In this document: piece after piece, positions 53,870 through 61,822 of the stretch
Numbering within the stretch: position 1 is the stretch's first letter
Layout of the letters: each line of letters begins with the position of its first letter
Assembly: GCF_018881575.1 (NCBI RefSeq)
Contig: NZ_JACVQB010000001.1
Location: 978,986 to 1,042,985 of the forward strand
From: Polynucleobacter sp. UK-Kesae-W10
Lineage (GTDB): Bacteria; Pseudomonadota; Gammaproteobacteria; Burkholderiales; Burkholderiaceae
Length of the DNA stretch: 64,000 nt
Direction: 5' to 3'
Program-made: the position numbers and the translations under genes
Notes under the pieces: generated by a model
What the model saw: only the letters and a program-made list of their open reading frames with translations
Database searches by the model: none
What the model was told of the DNA's origin: nothing

Positions 53870-54682
53870 ATGCATCGTAAATTCACCTTGGGCTTGGCCC
53901 TAGGAATATTAGCAGCGAGCTTATCGATTTCATCTTCAGTGTTTGCCCAAACAGCTTCTGATGAGATCGCAAAGTATCGTGAGATGATTGCTGATGGAAA
54001 TCCTTCAGAACTATATGAGGCTGCTGGCGAAGATCTTTGGAAGAAACCTACTGGCCCCAAAAATGCCACGCTAGAAAAGTGTGACTTAGGCCTTGGACCA
54101 GGAGTTGTGAAGGGCGCGGCAGCGCAGTTGCCGCGTTACTTCAAAGATACCAATAGAGTGCAAGATCTTGAGTCGCGCTTGATGACTTGTATGCAGAACT
54201 TGCAAGGTCGTAACCCAAAAGAAATGATTGATGCACCATTTCAAGTGGGCCCCAAAAAGGACATGGAGGCTATTGTTGCTTACGTCGTCACTTTGTCTAA
54301 AGGTGAAAAGATTAATGTCAGCACCAATCACCCAAAAGAAAAAGAGATGTATGAGCTCGGTAAGCGTGCATTTTATTTCGAAGGCGGCCCTATGGACTTC
54401 TCATGTGCATCGTGTCATGGAGAAAATGGTAAACGCATTCGCTTGCAGGATCTCCCCAATTTGACGACTCAGAAGGGCGCAGCGATGGGATGGGGTTCTT
54501 GGCCTGCATATCGCGTATCTAGCGGCCAATTTTGGACCATGCAACAACGTTTAAATGATTGCTATCGTCAACAGCGCTTCCCATTCCCAATTTATGCCTC
54601 CGATGTCACCATAGCGTTATCTATGTATATGGCAAAGAATGCCAATGGTGGAATAGTAGAGACCCCTGGTTTGAAGCGTTAA
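53870..54682 (+). CDS. soxA: L-cysteine S-thiosulfotransferase cytochrome subunit SoxA (single haem)
   Basis: A 270-residue periplasmic protein with signal peptide to about residue 26. Only one haem motif is present, C179-A-S-C182-H183. The active-site cysteine, a persulfide-carrying haem ligand, is C231 in QQRLNDCYRQQRFP. The N-terminal domain has lost the second haem site and keeps C71 and C107, which could form a disulfide. This is the monohaem SoxA class. It joins thiosulfate to C148 of SoxY with SoxX. The ATG at 53870 follows a GAAAGGGAA site; the upstream extension is not part of the signal peptide. Confidence 0.95.
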   Translation: MHRKFTLGLALGILAASLSISSSVFAQTASDEIAKYREMIADGNPSELYEAAGEDLWKKPTGPKNATLEKCDLGLGPGVVKGAAAQLPRYFKDTNRVQDLESRLMTCMQNLQGRNPKEMIDAPFQVGPKKDMEAIVAYVVTLSKGEKINVSTNHPKEKEMYELGKRAFYFEGGPMDFSCASCHGENGKRIRLQDLPNLTTQKGAAMGWGSWPAYRVSSGQFWTMQQRLNDCYRQQRFPFPIYASDVTIALSMYMAKNANGGIVETPGLKR

Positions 54683-54701
54683 TGGATAAGAGATAGAGAA
54701 A

Positions 54702-55340
54702 ATGAAAACTAAGAACATTAAATCCATCTTCGCTTTTACCGGAATAGCTTTAACTCTGGTTTTAACGCAGGGTAGTGTCTTTGCTCAACAACAAAATGAT
54801 CCTAAATTTAACAAAATGATGAAGGATGGTTTTAGGGCTGAGGGTATTGCTGGTTTAGATCGCATTCAACAAGATGAAACACAAAAGTTTTGCTCTGACC
54901 CTGTATTTGCTAGTAGTGAAAAAGCCCAAGGGATGCGTGAAAAGATCCAAAAAATCAATATGGATGATATTAAGCAGCCATCTGATGGCAAGTACATTGG
55001 TGACTGGAAAAAGGGTGAAGCGATTGCCCAAAGCGGTCGTGGTGCCACTTGGACTGACAAAGCTGATACTCCAATTGGCGGCGGTTGTTATAACTGCCAT
55101 CAAATCGATAAGAAAGAAATTTCTTATGGAACGATTGGGCCTTCTCTTTGGAACTATGGAAAGTTACGCGGTAACTCTCAAGAGTTAGTGGTTTATACCT
55201 GGAATCGGATCAATAATTCAAAGGCATATAACGCTTGTAGCAATATGCCTCGGTTTGCTCATTTTAAGCTCTTGAATGAGCAGCAAATTCAAGATTTGAT
55301 GGCATTGCTATTGGATCCAACTTCACCAGTTAATCAATAA
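54702..55340 (+). CDS. soxX: sulfur oxidation cytochrome c SoxX
   Basis: A 212-residue periplasmic monohaem cytochrome with signal peptide to about residue 29. Haem site C129-Y-N-C132-H133, then GTIGPSLWNYGKLRG, and axial M182 in CSNMPRFAHFKLL. It accepts the electrons released when SoxA conjugates thiosulfate to SoxY. It is longer at the N-terminus than the Paracoccus protein, with an extra cysteine in QKFCSDPV. Confidence 0.95.
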   Translation: MKTKNIKSIFAFTGIALTLVLTQGSVFAQQQNDPKFNKMMKDGFRAEGIAGLDRIQQDETQKFCSDPVFASSEKAQGMREKIQKINMDDIKQPSDGKYIGDWKKGEAIAQSGRGATWTDKADTPIGGGCYNCHQIDKKEISYGTIGPSLWNYGKLRGNSQELVVYTWNRINNSKAYNACSNMPRFAHFKLLNEQQIQDLMALLLDPTSPVNQ

Positions 55341-55351
55341 ATAAATGAAAG

Positions 55352-55372
55352 ACAGGCCGATAGGCCTGTTTT
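55352..55372 (+). terminator. hairpin with T run between soxX and soxB
   Basis: ACAGGCC (55352-55358), loop GATA, GGCCTGT (55363-55369), followed by TTT on the plus strand. It resembles a compact intrinsic terminator yet lies in a 47-base gap inside the sox gene series, so partial termination that lowers soxB and downstream expression is likely. Confidence 0.6.
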
Positions 55373-55387
55373 CATAGAAGGAATCTT

Positions 55388-57118
55388 ATGTCATTAAGTC
55401 GTCGCGATTTTTTGCAAGCTTTAGCTATAGCATCTGCAGGAGGGATGAGCCTCCAATCTAATTTTGTAAGCGCTCAAAGTAATGCGCAAAAATTTTATGA
55501 TTTGCCTAAATTTGGTAACGTCCATTTTTTGCATTTCACAGACTGCCATGCTCAGTTATTGCCAATTTACTTCCGTGAACCTAATGTAAATATTGGGATT
55601 GGTTCGCAAGAAGGCAAAACACCGCACCTAGTAGGCGAATACTTTTTAAAGGCAAATGGTATTGCCCCGGACACTCGTGATGCGCACGCTTTTACATACT
55701 TAGACTATGTCGCTGCAGCACAGAATTACGGCAAGATGGGTGGCTTTGCTCACATGGCAACCCTCATTAAACAAATGAAGGCAAATCGCCCTGGTGCGTT
55801 ATTGCTTGATGGAGGAGATACTTGGCAGGGATCAGGTACAGCCCTCTGGACTAATGGCCAGGATATGGTTGATGCAGCACTTGCATTGGGTGTTGACGTA
55901 ATGACGCCTCACTGGGAAATGACTCTGGGTGAAAAGCGTGTAATGGAGATCGTAAACGGCGATTTCAAAGGTAAAGTTTCGTTTATTGCGCAAAATATTA
56001 AGACGGCAGATTTTGGCGATTCTGTTTTTAATCCATATGTTATGAAAGTACAAAATGGCATTCAAGTTGCCATTATTGGACAGGCATTCCCCTATACCCC
56101 AATTGCAAACCCCCGTTACTTCACGCCTGATTGGACCTTTGGTATTCAGGAAGAAAATCTTCAAAAAACAATCAATGAGGTTAAAGCTAAGGGCGCTAAA
56201 GTAGTCGTCTTGCTTTCTCACAATGGTATGGATGTTGATTTGAAGATGGCTTCCCGTGTGAGTGGTTTAGATGCAATTATGGGCGGCCATACTCATGACG
56301 GCGTTCCTATCCCAGTAAAGGTTAAGAATTCTGGAGGTGTAACCCTAGTTACTAATGCTGGCTCTAACAGTAAGTTCTTGGGTGTTTTAGATTTTGATGT
56401 GAAGGGTGGCAAGGCTGTAGATTTCCGCTATAAACTTTTCCCTATCTTCTCAAACATGATTCCTGCCGATCCAGCAATGAATAAGTTGATAGCAAAGGTC
56501 AGGGCACCTTATGAAACTAAGCTAAATGAGAAATTAGCAACTACCGAAGGTCTTCTGTATCGTCGCGGTAACTTTAATGGTAGTTTTGATCAACTGATTC
56601 TTGATGGTCTGATGTCTCAGAAGAATGCTGAGATTGCCTTCTCTCCAGGATTCCGCTGGGGAACAAGTCTATTGCCAGGTCAAGCCATTACACGTGAAAA
56701 CCTGTTAGATCAAACAGCCATTACTTACCCGTACACCACTGTTACTAATATGACTGGTGAAACCATTAAAACTATCCTAGAAGATGTGGCGGATAACTTA
56801 TTCAACCCAGATCCTTACTATCAACAAGGAGGTGATATGGTGCGCGTAGGGGGTATGCAATACACCATCGATCCAGTCCAGAGCGCTGGAAATCGCATCT
56901 CGGATATGCGTTTAAATGGCAAATCTATTGAAGCTAGCAAGACATATAAGGTTGCCGGTTGGGCGCCTGTAAGTGAAGAGGCTAAAAACGCTGGTGGTGA
57001 GCCAATTTGGGATGTGATTGAACGTCACCTAAAAGATGTGAAGGTTGTCAAAGCAGTGAAACTCAATGAGCCCGTTGTTAAAGGGGTTGCTAACAACCCT
57101 GGTATGGCTCCTATTTAA
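55388..57118 (+). CDS. soxB: thiosulfohydrolase SoxB
   Basis: A 576-residue dimanganese enzyme of the 5-prime-nucleotidase family with a Tat signal (SLSRRDFLQALAIASAGGM). Metal ligands are visible in HFTDCHAQLLPIY (D52, H54), LLDGGDTWQGSGTALWTNG near residue 140, LLSHNGMDVDLKMA near 276, and IMGGHTHDGVP near 298. It hydrolyses the terminal sulfonate from SoxY-bound thiosulfate to give sulfate. A GAAGGAATC site precedes the ATG. Confidence 0.97.
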   Translation: MSLSRRDFLQALAIASAGGMSLQSNFVSAQSNAQKFYDLPKFGNVHFLHFTDCHAQLLPIYFREPNVNIGIGSQEGKTPHLVGEYFLKANGIAPDTRDAHAFTYLDYVAAAQNYGKMGGFAHMATLIKQMKANRPGALLLDGGDTWQGSGTALWTNGQDMVDAALALGVDVMTPHWEMTLGEKRVMEIVNGDFKGKVSFIAQNIKTADFGDSVFNPYVMKVQNGIQVAIIGQAFPYTPIANPRYFTPDWTFGIQEENLQKTINEVKAKGAKVVVLLSHNGMDVDLKMASRVSGLDAIMGGHTHDGVPIPVKVKNSGGVTLVTNAGSNSKFLGVLDFDVKGGKAVDFRYKLFPIFSNMIPADPAMNKLIAKVRAPYETKLNEKLATTEGLLYRRGNFNGSFDQLILDGLMSQKNAEIAFSPGFRWGTSLLPGQAITRENLLDQTAITYPYTTVTNMTGETIKTILEDVADNLFNPDPYYQQGGDMVRVGGMQYTIDPVQSAGNRISDMRLNGKSIEASKTYKVAGWAPVSEEAKNAGGEPIWDVIERHLKDVKVVKAVKLNEPVVKGVANNPGMAPI

Positions 57119-57142
57119 CCCCCTTATTTGAAGGTCAATGAG

Positions 57143-57580
57143 ATGAAAAAACTCATCAACTTATTTCTTGCCACCATACTGACTTTTGGTCTTGGTTCAA
57201 TGGCATTTGCACAGCACACAGGCGCAACAAAAGTGGTTTATCACATTGATGATGCTGAATCACAAGGTCTAAAGGGGTTGCGTAATATTCGTAACCATTT
57301 GGATACGGCCCCTGATACCACCATCATTGTCGTCACCCATGCCAATGGCGTTGATTTATTGATGGAAGGTGCTAAAGACAAGAAAAATAATATCGAGTAC
57401 GCACCACTGATTGGGGCATTGAAGTCTCGTGGCGTCAAATTTGAAGTATGTGAAATTACTTTAAAAAATCGCAATCTTAAGAAAGATCAATTTATTCTCG
57501 ATGCTGATTTCACTCCATCAGGTGTTGTTCGTGTTGCGGACTTGCAATACAAGGATGGCTTTGCTTATATCAAGCCATAA
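57143..57580 (+). CDS. periplasmic DsrE/DsrF-like protein
   Basis: A 145-residue protein with a signal peptide (cleavage near AFA, residue 23) and a DsrE/F-like fold (KVVYHIDDAESQGLKGLRNIRNHL-type start, TTIIVVTHANGVDLLM). A single cysteine, C103 in KFEVCEITLKNR, occupies the position that carries sulfur in DsrE. Such genes are common beside sox operons. It may accept or pass on sulfane sulfur. The ATG at 57143 is preferred over a TTG five codons upstream because it starts the signal peptide. Confidence 0.83.
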   Translation: MKKLINLFLATILTFGLGSMAFAQHTGATKVVYHIDDAESQGLKGLRNIRNHLDTAPDTTIIVVTHANGVDLLMEGAKDKKNNIEYAPLIGALKSRGVKFEVCEITLKNRNLKKDQFILDADFTPSGVVRVADLQYKDGFAYIKP

Positions 57581-57592
57581 CGATTAACCGAA

Positions 57593-58549
57593 ATGATTGG
57601 TTTATTACGTAATTCGATAGGGGTCCTGATTGGATCCCTATTCTTTTTTGGGTCCACCTTTGCCCAGATAGCCGCTCCTGACAATATATTACTTAGGCCA
57701 ATTCAAGTTGCACCACACACCTATTTTTTACAGGGGCGCCCTGAAATGGGAAGTAGTGCAAATCAAAACTTTATATCTAATGCTGGTTTTGTAGTCACCC
57801 CCGGCGGTGTAGTGGTGGTGGATGCTTTGGGCTCGCCCATTCTTGCGCAAAAGCTAATTGCTGAAATTAAGAAGGTCACGAATCAAAAAGTCGTTGCAGT
57901 CATCGTAAGCCACTATCACGCAGACCATGTTTATGGATTGCAGGAATTTAAAAAAATCGGTGCAACGATTTATGCCCAAGGCGAGGGTAGAAATTACCTT
58001 TCTTCTGAAACAGCAAAGCAACGATTAATCGCGTCACGAATTGATTTTTCACCTTGGGTAAATGCCAACACAAAATTAATTTCAGCCGATGTTTGGATCG
58101 ATCAAAAGACTAAATTGACTATTGGTGGAATAGATTTTTACATCACCCGTGTTGGTCCAGCTCACGCTCCTGAAGATTTGATGGTGTATGTGCCCTCAGA
58201 AAAAGTACTCTTTGCTGGAGATTTGGTATTTCGGGGTCGCATTCCTTTTGTGGGTAATGCAGATAGCAAGGGGTGGCTACACGCATTGGATGAAATCGAG
58301 CAACTTAAGCCTAATATTGTTATTCCGGGTCACGGAGCTTATTCGGTCAATCCAGCTGAAGATATTGCATTTACTCGAAGCTACCTCAAGTATTTACGAG
58401 AATCGATGTCGCCCTCAGCAATTAATATGGATCCTTTTGAAGAGGCCTATAAGCAGGCCGACTGGTCTGAATATGAAGGTATGCCTTTATTTAGAGCGGC
58501 TAATCGCATGAATGCCTATAACGTTTATTTATCGATTCAGGCGGAATAA
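57593..58549 (+). CDS. soxH: SoxH-like periplasmic metallo-beta-lactamase protein
   Basis: A 318-residue MBL-fold protein with a signal peptide (cleavage near residue 25). The metal motif is SHYHADH (H107, H109, D111, H112), followed by VGPAHAPEDLMVYVPSEKVLFAGDLVF and PGHGAYSVNPAEDI. It is the SoxH type found downstream of sox genes, whose product is not essential for thiosulfate oxidation in Paracoccus and whose substrate is unknown. It follows the DsrE-like gene by 12 bases. Confidence 0.82.
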   Translation: MIGLLRNSIGVLIGSLFFFGSTFAQIAAPDNILLRPIQVAPHTYFLQGRPEMGSSANQNFISNAGFVVTPGGVVVVDALGSPILAQKLIAEIKKVTNQKVVAVIVSHYHADHVYGLQEFKKIGATIYAQGEGRNYLSSETAKQRLIASRIDFSPWVNANTKLISADVWIDQKTKLTIGGIDFYITRVGPAHAPEDLMVYVPSEKVLFAGDLVFRGRIPFVGNADSKGWLHALDEIEQLKPNIVIPGHGAYSVNPAEDIAFTRSYLKYLRESMSPSAINMDPFEEAYKQADWSEYEGMPLFRAANRMNAYNVYLSIQAE

Positions 58550-58577
58550 GGTGAAATTAGTCACTTGGCTCTAAAAT

Positions 58578-58600
58578 AGTGGTTTATGCCATAAATCACT
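58578..58600. promoter_or_regulatory. 11-bp inverted repeat just before the cytochrome c gene
   Basis: AGTGGTTTATG (58578-58588) and CATAAATCACT (58590-58600) are mirror arms with one mismatch around a central C, ending 8 bases before the ATG at 58609. With a single-base centre it looks more like a protein-binding site than a terminator, although an RNA hairpin is possible. It would control the cytochrome c and YeeE genes downstream. Confidence 0.45.
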
Positions 58601-58608
58601 GATTTGTA

Positions 58609-58926
58609 ATGAAATTCACCGCATTTATTCGTACGTCATTTGCCTTAGCCATGTTTGGCTTCAGTGTGAGCTCTTTTGCGACCGCGAATCTTGAAAATGG
58701 CAAAGAAATTGACCAACATAAGTGTTATTCCTGTCATTCAAAGAAAACTGCCTTTGGTAATGGGGATGCGATTTATACAAGATCTGACAGCAAGGTGAAT
58801 TCCTTAGCAAAGCTGAAATCGATGGTTGAGCGCTGCAACACTGAGTTACGTCTTGATCTTTTCCCTGAAGATGAGGCTGACGTCACTGCTTATTTGAATA
58901 AGCAATTTTATAAATTCAAGCCTTAA
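58609..58926 (+). CDS. small periplasmic monohaem cytochrome c
   Basis: A 105-residue protein with a signal peptide to about residue 25 and one haem site, C39-Y-S-C42-H43, followed by SKKTAFGNGDAIYTR. There is a C-terminal NTELRLDLFPEDEADVTAYLNKQF with the acidic DVxxYLN helix seen in class I cytochromes of sulfur oxidisers. No clear axial methionine follows the haem except in SMVERCNTELRL. It likely takes electrons from SoxX, SoxCD or Tsd to an oxidase. There is no convincing ribosome site before the ATG. Confidence 0.85.
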   Translation: MKFTAFIRTSFALAMFGFSVSSFATANLENGKEIDQHKCYSCHSKKTAFGNGDAIYTRSDSKVNSLAKLKSMVERCNTELRLDLFPEDEADVTAYLNKQFYKFKP

Positions 58927-58945
58927 TTTTCTGAATCTAATTACT

Positions 58946-60067
58946 ATGGAAGTCCTTGATATCCACTCTTTAGGAAAAGCAGTTCTTTGGACAACTTTTG
59001 CTATTACTTTTGCACTTGGTATGGTGATGCAAAAAACGGGTTTTTGCACCATGGGTGCCATCTCCGATGTTTTTATTATTTCCAGCTGGAATCGATTAAG
59101 GCAGTGGTTCCTAGCGATTGGAGTGGCCATTCTTGGTTTTACATTCTTGGCTCACTTAGGTTTGATTGATTCTTTGAAGACGATCTACACAAGCAATAAG
59201 TTTTTGTGGCTCTCAACGATTGTAGGAAGTATTTTATTTGGCATGGGTATGGTGCTTGCATCTGGCTGTGGTAGCAAGACCCTGGTGCGTATTGGCGGCG
59301 GCAATTTAAAGTCAGTGATTGTCTTTATGGTTTTGGGTTTAACTGCATACATGACTTTGCGAGGATTTTTAGGTGTTATTCGGATCAATACTTTAGACAC
59401 TGTATTTATCACATTCGCTTCACCACAAGATTTGCCTAGCCTACTTTCAGCACCACTTGGCATGGCGAGAGCAAATTTGCATTTAGCGCTTGGCTTGATT
59501 ATTGGAATTGCATTTATTGCGTATGCTTTAGCGGATAAAGCATTTAGAACTGCAGAAAATATTTTTGCTGGTATTTCGGTCGGTCTTGCCATTACTGCCG
59601 TTTGGTGGGTATCAGGCAGCCTTGGACACCTTGCCGAGGATCCAAATACGCTTGAGGAAGTATTTTTACTCACTAATTCCGGGAAGATGGAGAGTCTTTC
59701 ATTTGTTGCACCATATGCTTATTCTTTGGATTGGTTAATGATGTATAGCGATACCTCTAAAGTACTTACGATTGGCATTGTTGCGGTTGTCGGGATGATT
59801 TTGGGATCTGCAGTCGTTGCAGTCATGACTAAATCTTTTCGCTGGGAATCATTTCATAATTCAGAAGATACGGCTAATCATTTGGTTGGAGCAGCCCTGA
59901 TGGGCTTTGGTGGTGTCACTGCGTTAGGATGTACAGTGGGTCAAGGTTTAAGTGGCATATCTACTCTAGCCCTAGGTTCTTTATTGGCGTTACCAGGATT
60001 TATTTTTGGTGGTTATTTAGGTGTACGCTATCTACAGATGCGTTTAGCACCCAATCCTTGCAGTTAA
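58946..60067 (+). CDS. full-length YeeE/YedE-type transporter
   Basis: A 373-residue membrane protein with about nine to ten helices in two repeats. Each repeat holds a conserved cysteine: MVLASGCGSKTLVRIGGGN near residue 107 and VTALGCTVGQGLSGISTLALG near 328, with QKTGFCTMGAISDVF near 30. This layout matches YeeE/TsuA-like thiosulfate permeases and SoxT proteins of sulfur oxidisers. It likely carries thiosulfate or another sulfur anion over the inner membrane. Confidence 0.87.
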   Translation: MEVLDIHSLGKAVLWTTFAITFALGMVMQKTGFCTMGAISDVFIISSWNRLRQWFLAIGVAILGFTFLAHLGLIDSLKTIYTSNKFLWLSTIVGSILFGMGMVLASGCGSKTLVRIGGGNLKSVIVFMVLGLTAYMTLRGFLGVIRINTLDTVFITFASPQDLPSLLSAPLGMARANLHLALGLIIGIAFIAYALADKAFRTAENIFAGISVGLAITAVWWVSGSLGHLAEDPNTLEEVFLLTNSGKMESLSFVAPYAYSLDWLMMYSDTSKVLTIGIVAVVGMILGSAVVAVMTKSFRWESFHNSEDTANHLVGAALMGFGGVTALGCTVGQGLSGISTLALGSLLALPGFIFGGYLGVRYLQMRLAPNPCS

Positions 60068-60092
60068 CGACAAAGAGACTGGAAAACAAGTA

Positions 60093-60530
60093 ATGCAAAT
60101 CGACTGGCTTTCGTTTACACCCATTCCATCCTTACTTGGTGGAATGATGCTAGGTGTAGCAGCGGCGCTTTATGTAGTACTTCATGGCCGAATCTTAGGA
60201 ATCAGCGGTATTGTTTCTGGCTTGATCCATCCCAAAGCAGGGGACATCACGTGGCGGCTTAGCTTAGTGCTTGGATTATTGTCTGCCCCTTTTTTGGCGG
60301 CCTTAATTTTTGATATTCGCCCCATTATTCAGATTGATACAGAGTGGCTTGGAATCATAACAGCCGGTTTACTGGTTGGCTTTGGCGTTCAATATGGCTC
60401 AGGTTGTACTAGTGGTCATGGTATTTGTGGTTTATCCAGACTGTCACCACGTTCTTTGGTTGCAACTCTGACGTTTATGGGCGCAGGCTTTATAACAGTG
60501 TTCGTTTTGCGTCATTTGATCGGAGCCTGA
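60093..60530 (+). CDS. half-size YeeE/YedE-type membrane protein, first subunit (PmpA-like)
   Basis: A 145-residue membrane protein with about four helices. Motifs are HGRILGISGIVSGLIHPKAGD near residue 31 and VGFGVQYGSGCTSGHGICGLSRLSPRS near 91, with conserved cysteines. It is paired with the next gene, which starts one base after its stop, and resembles the split transporter pairs next to sulfide-detoxification genes (pmpA/pmpB beside BigR-controlled genes as I recall). Confidence 0.82.
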   Translation: MQIDWLSFTPIPSLLGGMMLGVAAALYVVLHGRILGISGIVSGLIHPKAGDITWRLSLVLGLLSAPFLAALIFDIRPIIQIDTEWLGIITAGLLVGFGVQYGSGCTSGHGICGLSRLSPRSLVATLTFMGAGFITVFVLRHLIGA

Positions 60531-60531
60531 G

Positions 60532-60978
60532 ATGAGAAAACATTTTGGACTCGTTAGCCAGTACGCAGTTGGTGTCTTATTTGGCTGGGGATTAATTATT
60601 TCCGGGATGAGCAATCCCAAAAAGGTCTTAGGCTTTCTTGATCTCGCTGGATCTTGGGATCCTTCTCTGATATTTGTGATGGTTGGCGCAATCCTGGTTG
60701 GTTTAGGTGGCTTTTATGTTGTAAGCAAAAGAAGTGAAGCCTTTTTCGGGGGTGCTTTGCATGTTCCTACTAGGCGTGATATCACTAAGCCATTAGTTAT
60801 TGGCAGCTTTGTTTTTGGTATTGGCTGGGGAATAGCAGGTATTTGTCCTGGACCAGCTATTGTTGCCTTGGGCGCTGGCTATTTAAAGGCTTTTGTATTT
60901 ATCGTGGCGATGCTGGTGGGAATGAAAGTATGTGAGCGATTCTTTAGTGCCCATAAGCAGAAACCAAAACAAGCATAA
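60532..60978 (+). CDS. half-size YeeE/YedE-type membrane protein, second subunit (PmpB/DUF6691-like)
   Basis: A 148-residue membrane protein with about four helices. VGVLFGWGLIISGMSNPKKVLGFLDLAG-type sequence (about residues 12-39) and GIGWGIAGICPGPAIVALGAG near 105 are the family marks, with one conserved cysteine. With the preceding gene it should form a single YeeE-like channel of two polypeptides. This is the second such split pair in the sulfur region. Confidence 0.82.
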   Translation: MRKHFGLVSQYAVGVLFGWGLIISGMSNPKKVLGFLDLAGSWDPSLIFVMVGAILVGLGGFYVVSKRSEAFFGGALHVPTRRDITKPLVIGSFVFGIGWGIAGICPGPAIVALGAGYLKAFVFIVAMLVGMKVCERFFSAHKQKPKQA

Positions 60979-61028
60979 TTTAGAATCAAATGAAATTTAT
61001 CAAAAATTTATTTAAAACAGAGGGTGTG

Positions 61029-61373
61029 ATGAGTCTTCCAATTTCTTGCCATAATGCACAATTCGGTACTCTTGGCCAAATCGAGCCAATTCATTTAGCA
61101 GAGATTGCTAAACAAGGCTATAAAAGTGTCATTAATAATCGTCCAGACGGTGAGGGTGGCCCTGATCAACCAAAGAATGCTGATATACAGGCTGAAGCAG
61201 AAAAGCTAGGCTTAAATTACGCATACTTGCCGGTAGTCTCTGGCGCTATTACGCCTGAGCAAGTAATTGAGATGGCGCGTTTATTAGCAACAATGCCCGA
61301 ACCAGTGCTGGCATTCTGCCGCTCTGGAGCACGGTCAACTAATTTGTATCAACTTGCATTGCAAGTTAGATAA
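61029..61373 (+). CDS. DUF442 (TIGR01244-type) phosphatase-like/sulfurtransferase protein
   Basis: A 114-residue protein of the dual-specificity-phosphatase-like DUF442 family. It has KSVINNRPDGEGGPDQP and the active-site loop LAFCRSGARSTNLYQLA (Cys-x5-Arg). In Blh proteins this domain is fused in front of a persulfide dioxygenase; here it stands alone, about 11 kb from the dioxygenase gene. It may act as a rhodanese-like sulfur transferase. The ATG at 61029 has an AGAGGG site; an in-frame ATG at 60990 adds 13 residues but lacks one. Confidence 0.8.
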   Translation: MSLPISCHNAQFGTLGQIEPIHLAEIAKQGYKSVINNRPDGEGGPDQPKNADIQAEAEKLGLNYAYLPVVSGAITPEQVIEMARLLATMPEPVLAFCRSGARSTNLYQLALQVR

Positions 61374-61393
61374 GTCCGCCACACATACTCTTC

Positions 61394-61813
61394 ATGCGCA
61401 TTGATATACCTTCGGAGCGCAAGCTCGTTCATGAGATGATCACCCCCATTCGTTGGGGTGATATGGATGCATATGGCCATGTTAATAATACGATTTACTT
61501 TCGTTATATGGAGCAGGCGCGAGTAGAGTGGATTACTTCCTTGGGCTATCAAGTAGCTCCTGGCAGAAATTCTATGTTGATGATGAACGGTTTTTGTAAC
61601 TTCTACAAACAGCTTTCTTATCCTGGAGAGCTCATTCTCAAAACTTCCATTGGCGCTATCGGGCGAACTAGTATGGATGTCTACACCAGTATGGCCTTGA
61701 CGACTCACCCAGAGACCGAAGCAGCTATTGGAGGTGCAACTATGGTCTGGGTAGATCTGACTACCAATAAGTCCGCGCCTTGGCCAGACGATATCTTGCA
61801 GAAGTTACGCTAG
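61394..61813 (+). CDS. YbgC-like acyl-CoA thioesterase (hotdog fold)
   Basis: A 139-residue hotdog-fold thioesterase of the 4-hydroxybenzoyl-CoA/YbgC group. RWGDMDAYGHVNNTIYFRYMEQARVEW (here split: RWGDMDAYGHVNNTIYF then RYMEQARVEW, about residues 23-49) contains the catalytic aspartate. Substrate unknown, probably short or aromatic acyl-CoA. It follows the DUF442 gene by 20 bases and marks the return to core genes. Confidence 0.85.
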   Translation: MRIDIPSERKLVHEMITPIRWGDMDAYGHVNNTIYFRYMEQARVEWITSLGYQVAPGRNSMLMMNGFCNFYKQLSYPGELILKTSIGAIGRTSMDVYTSMALTTHPETEAAIGGATMVWVDLTTNKSAPWPDDILQKLR

Positions 61814-61822
61814 TCTGGCAGC

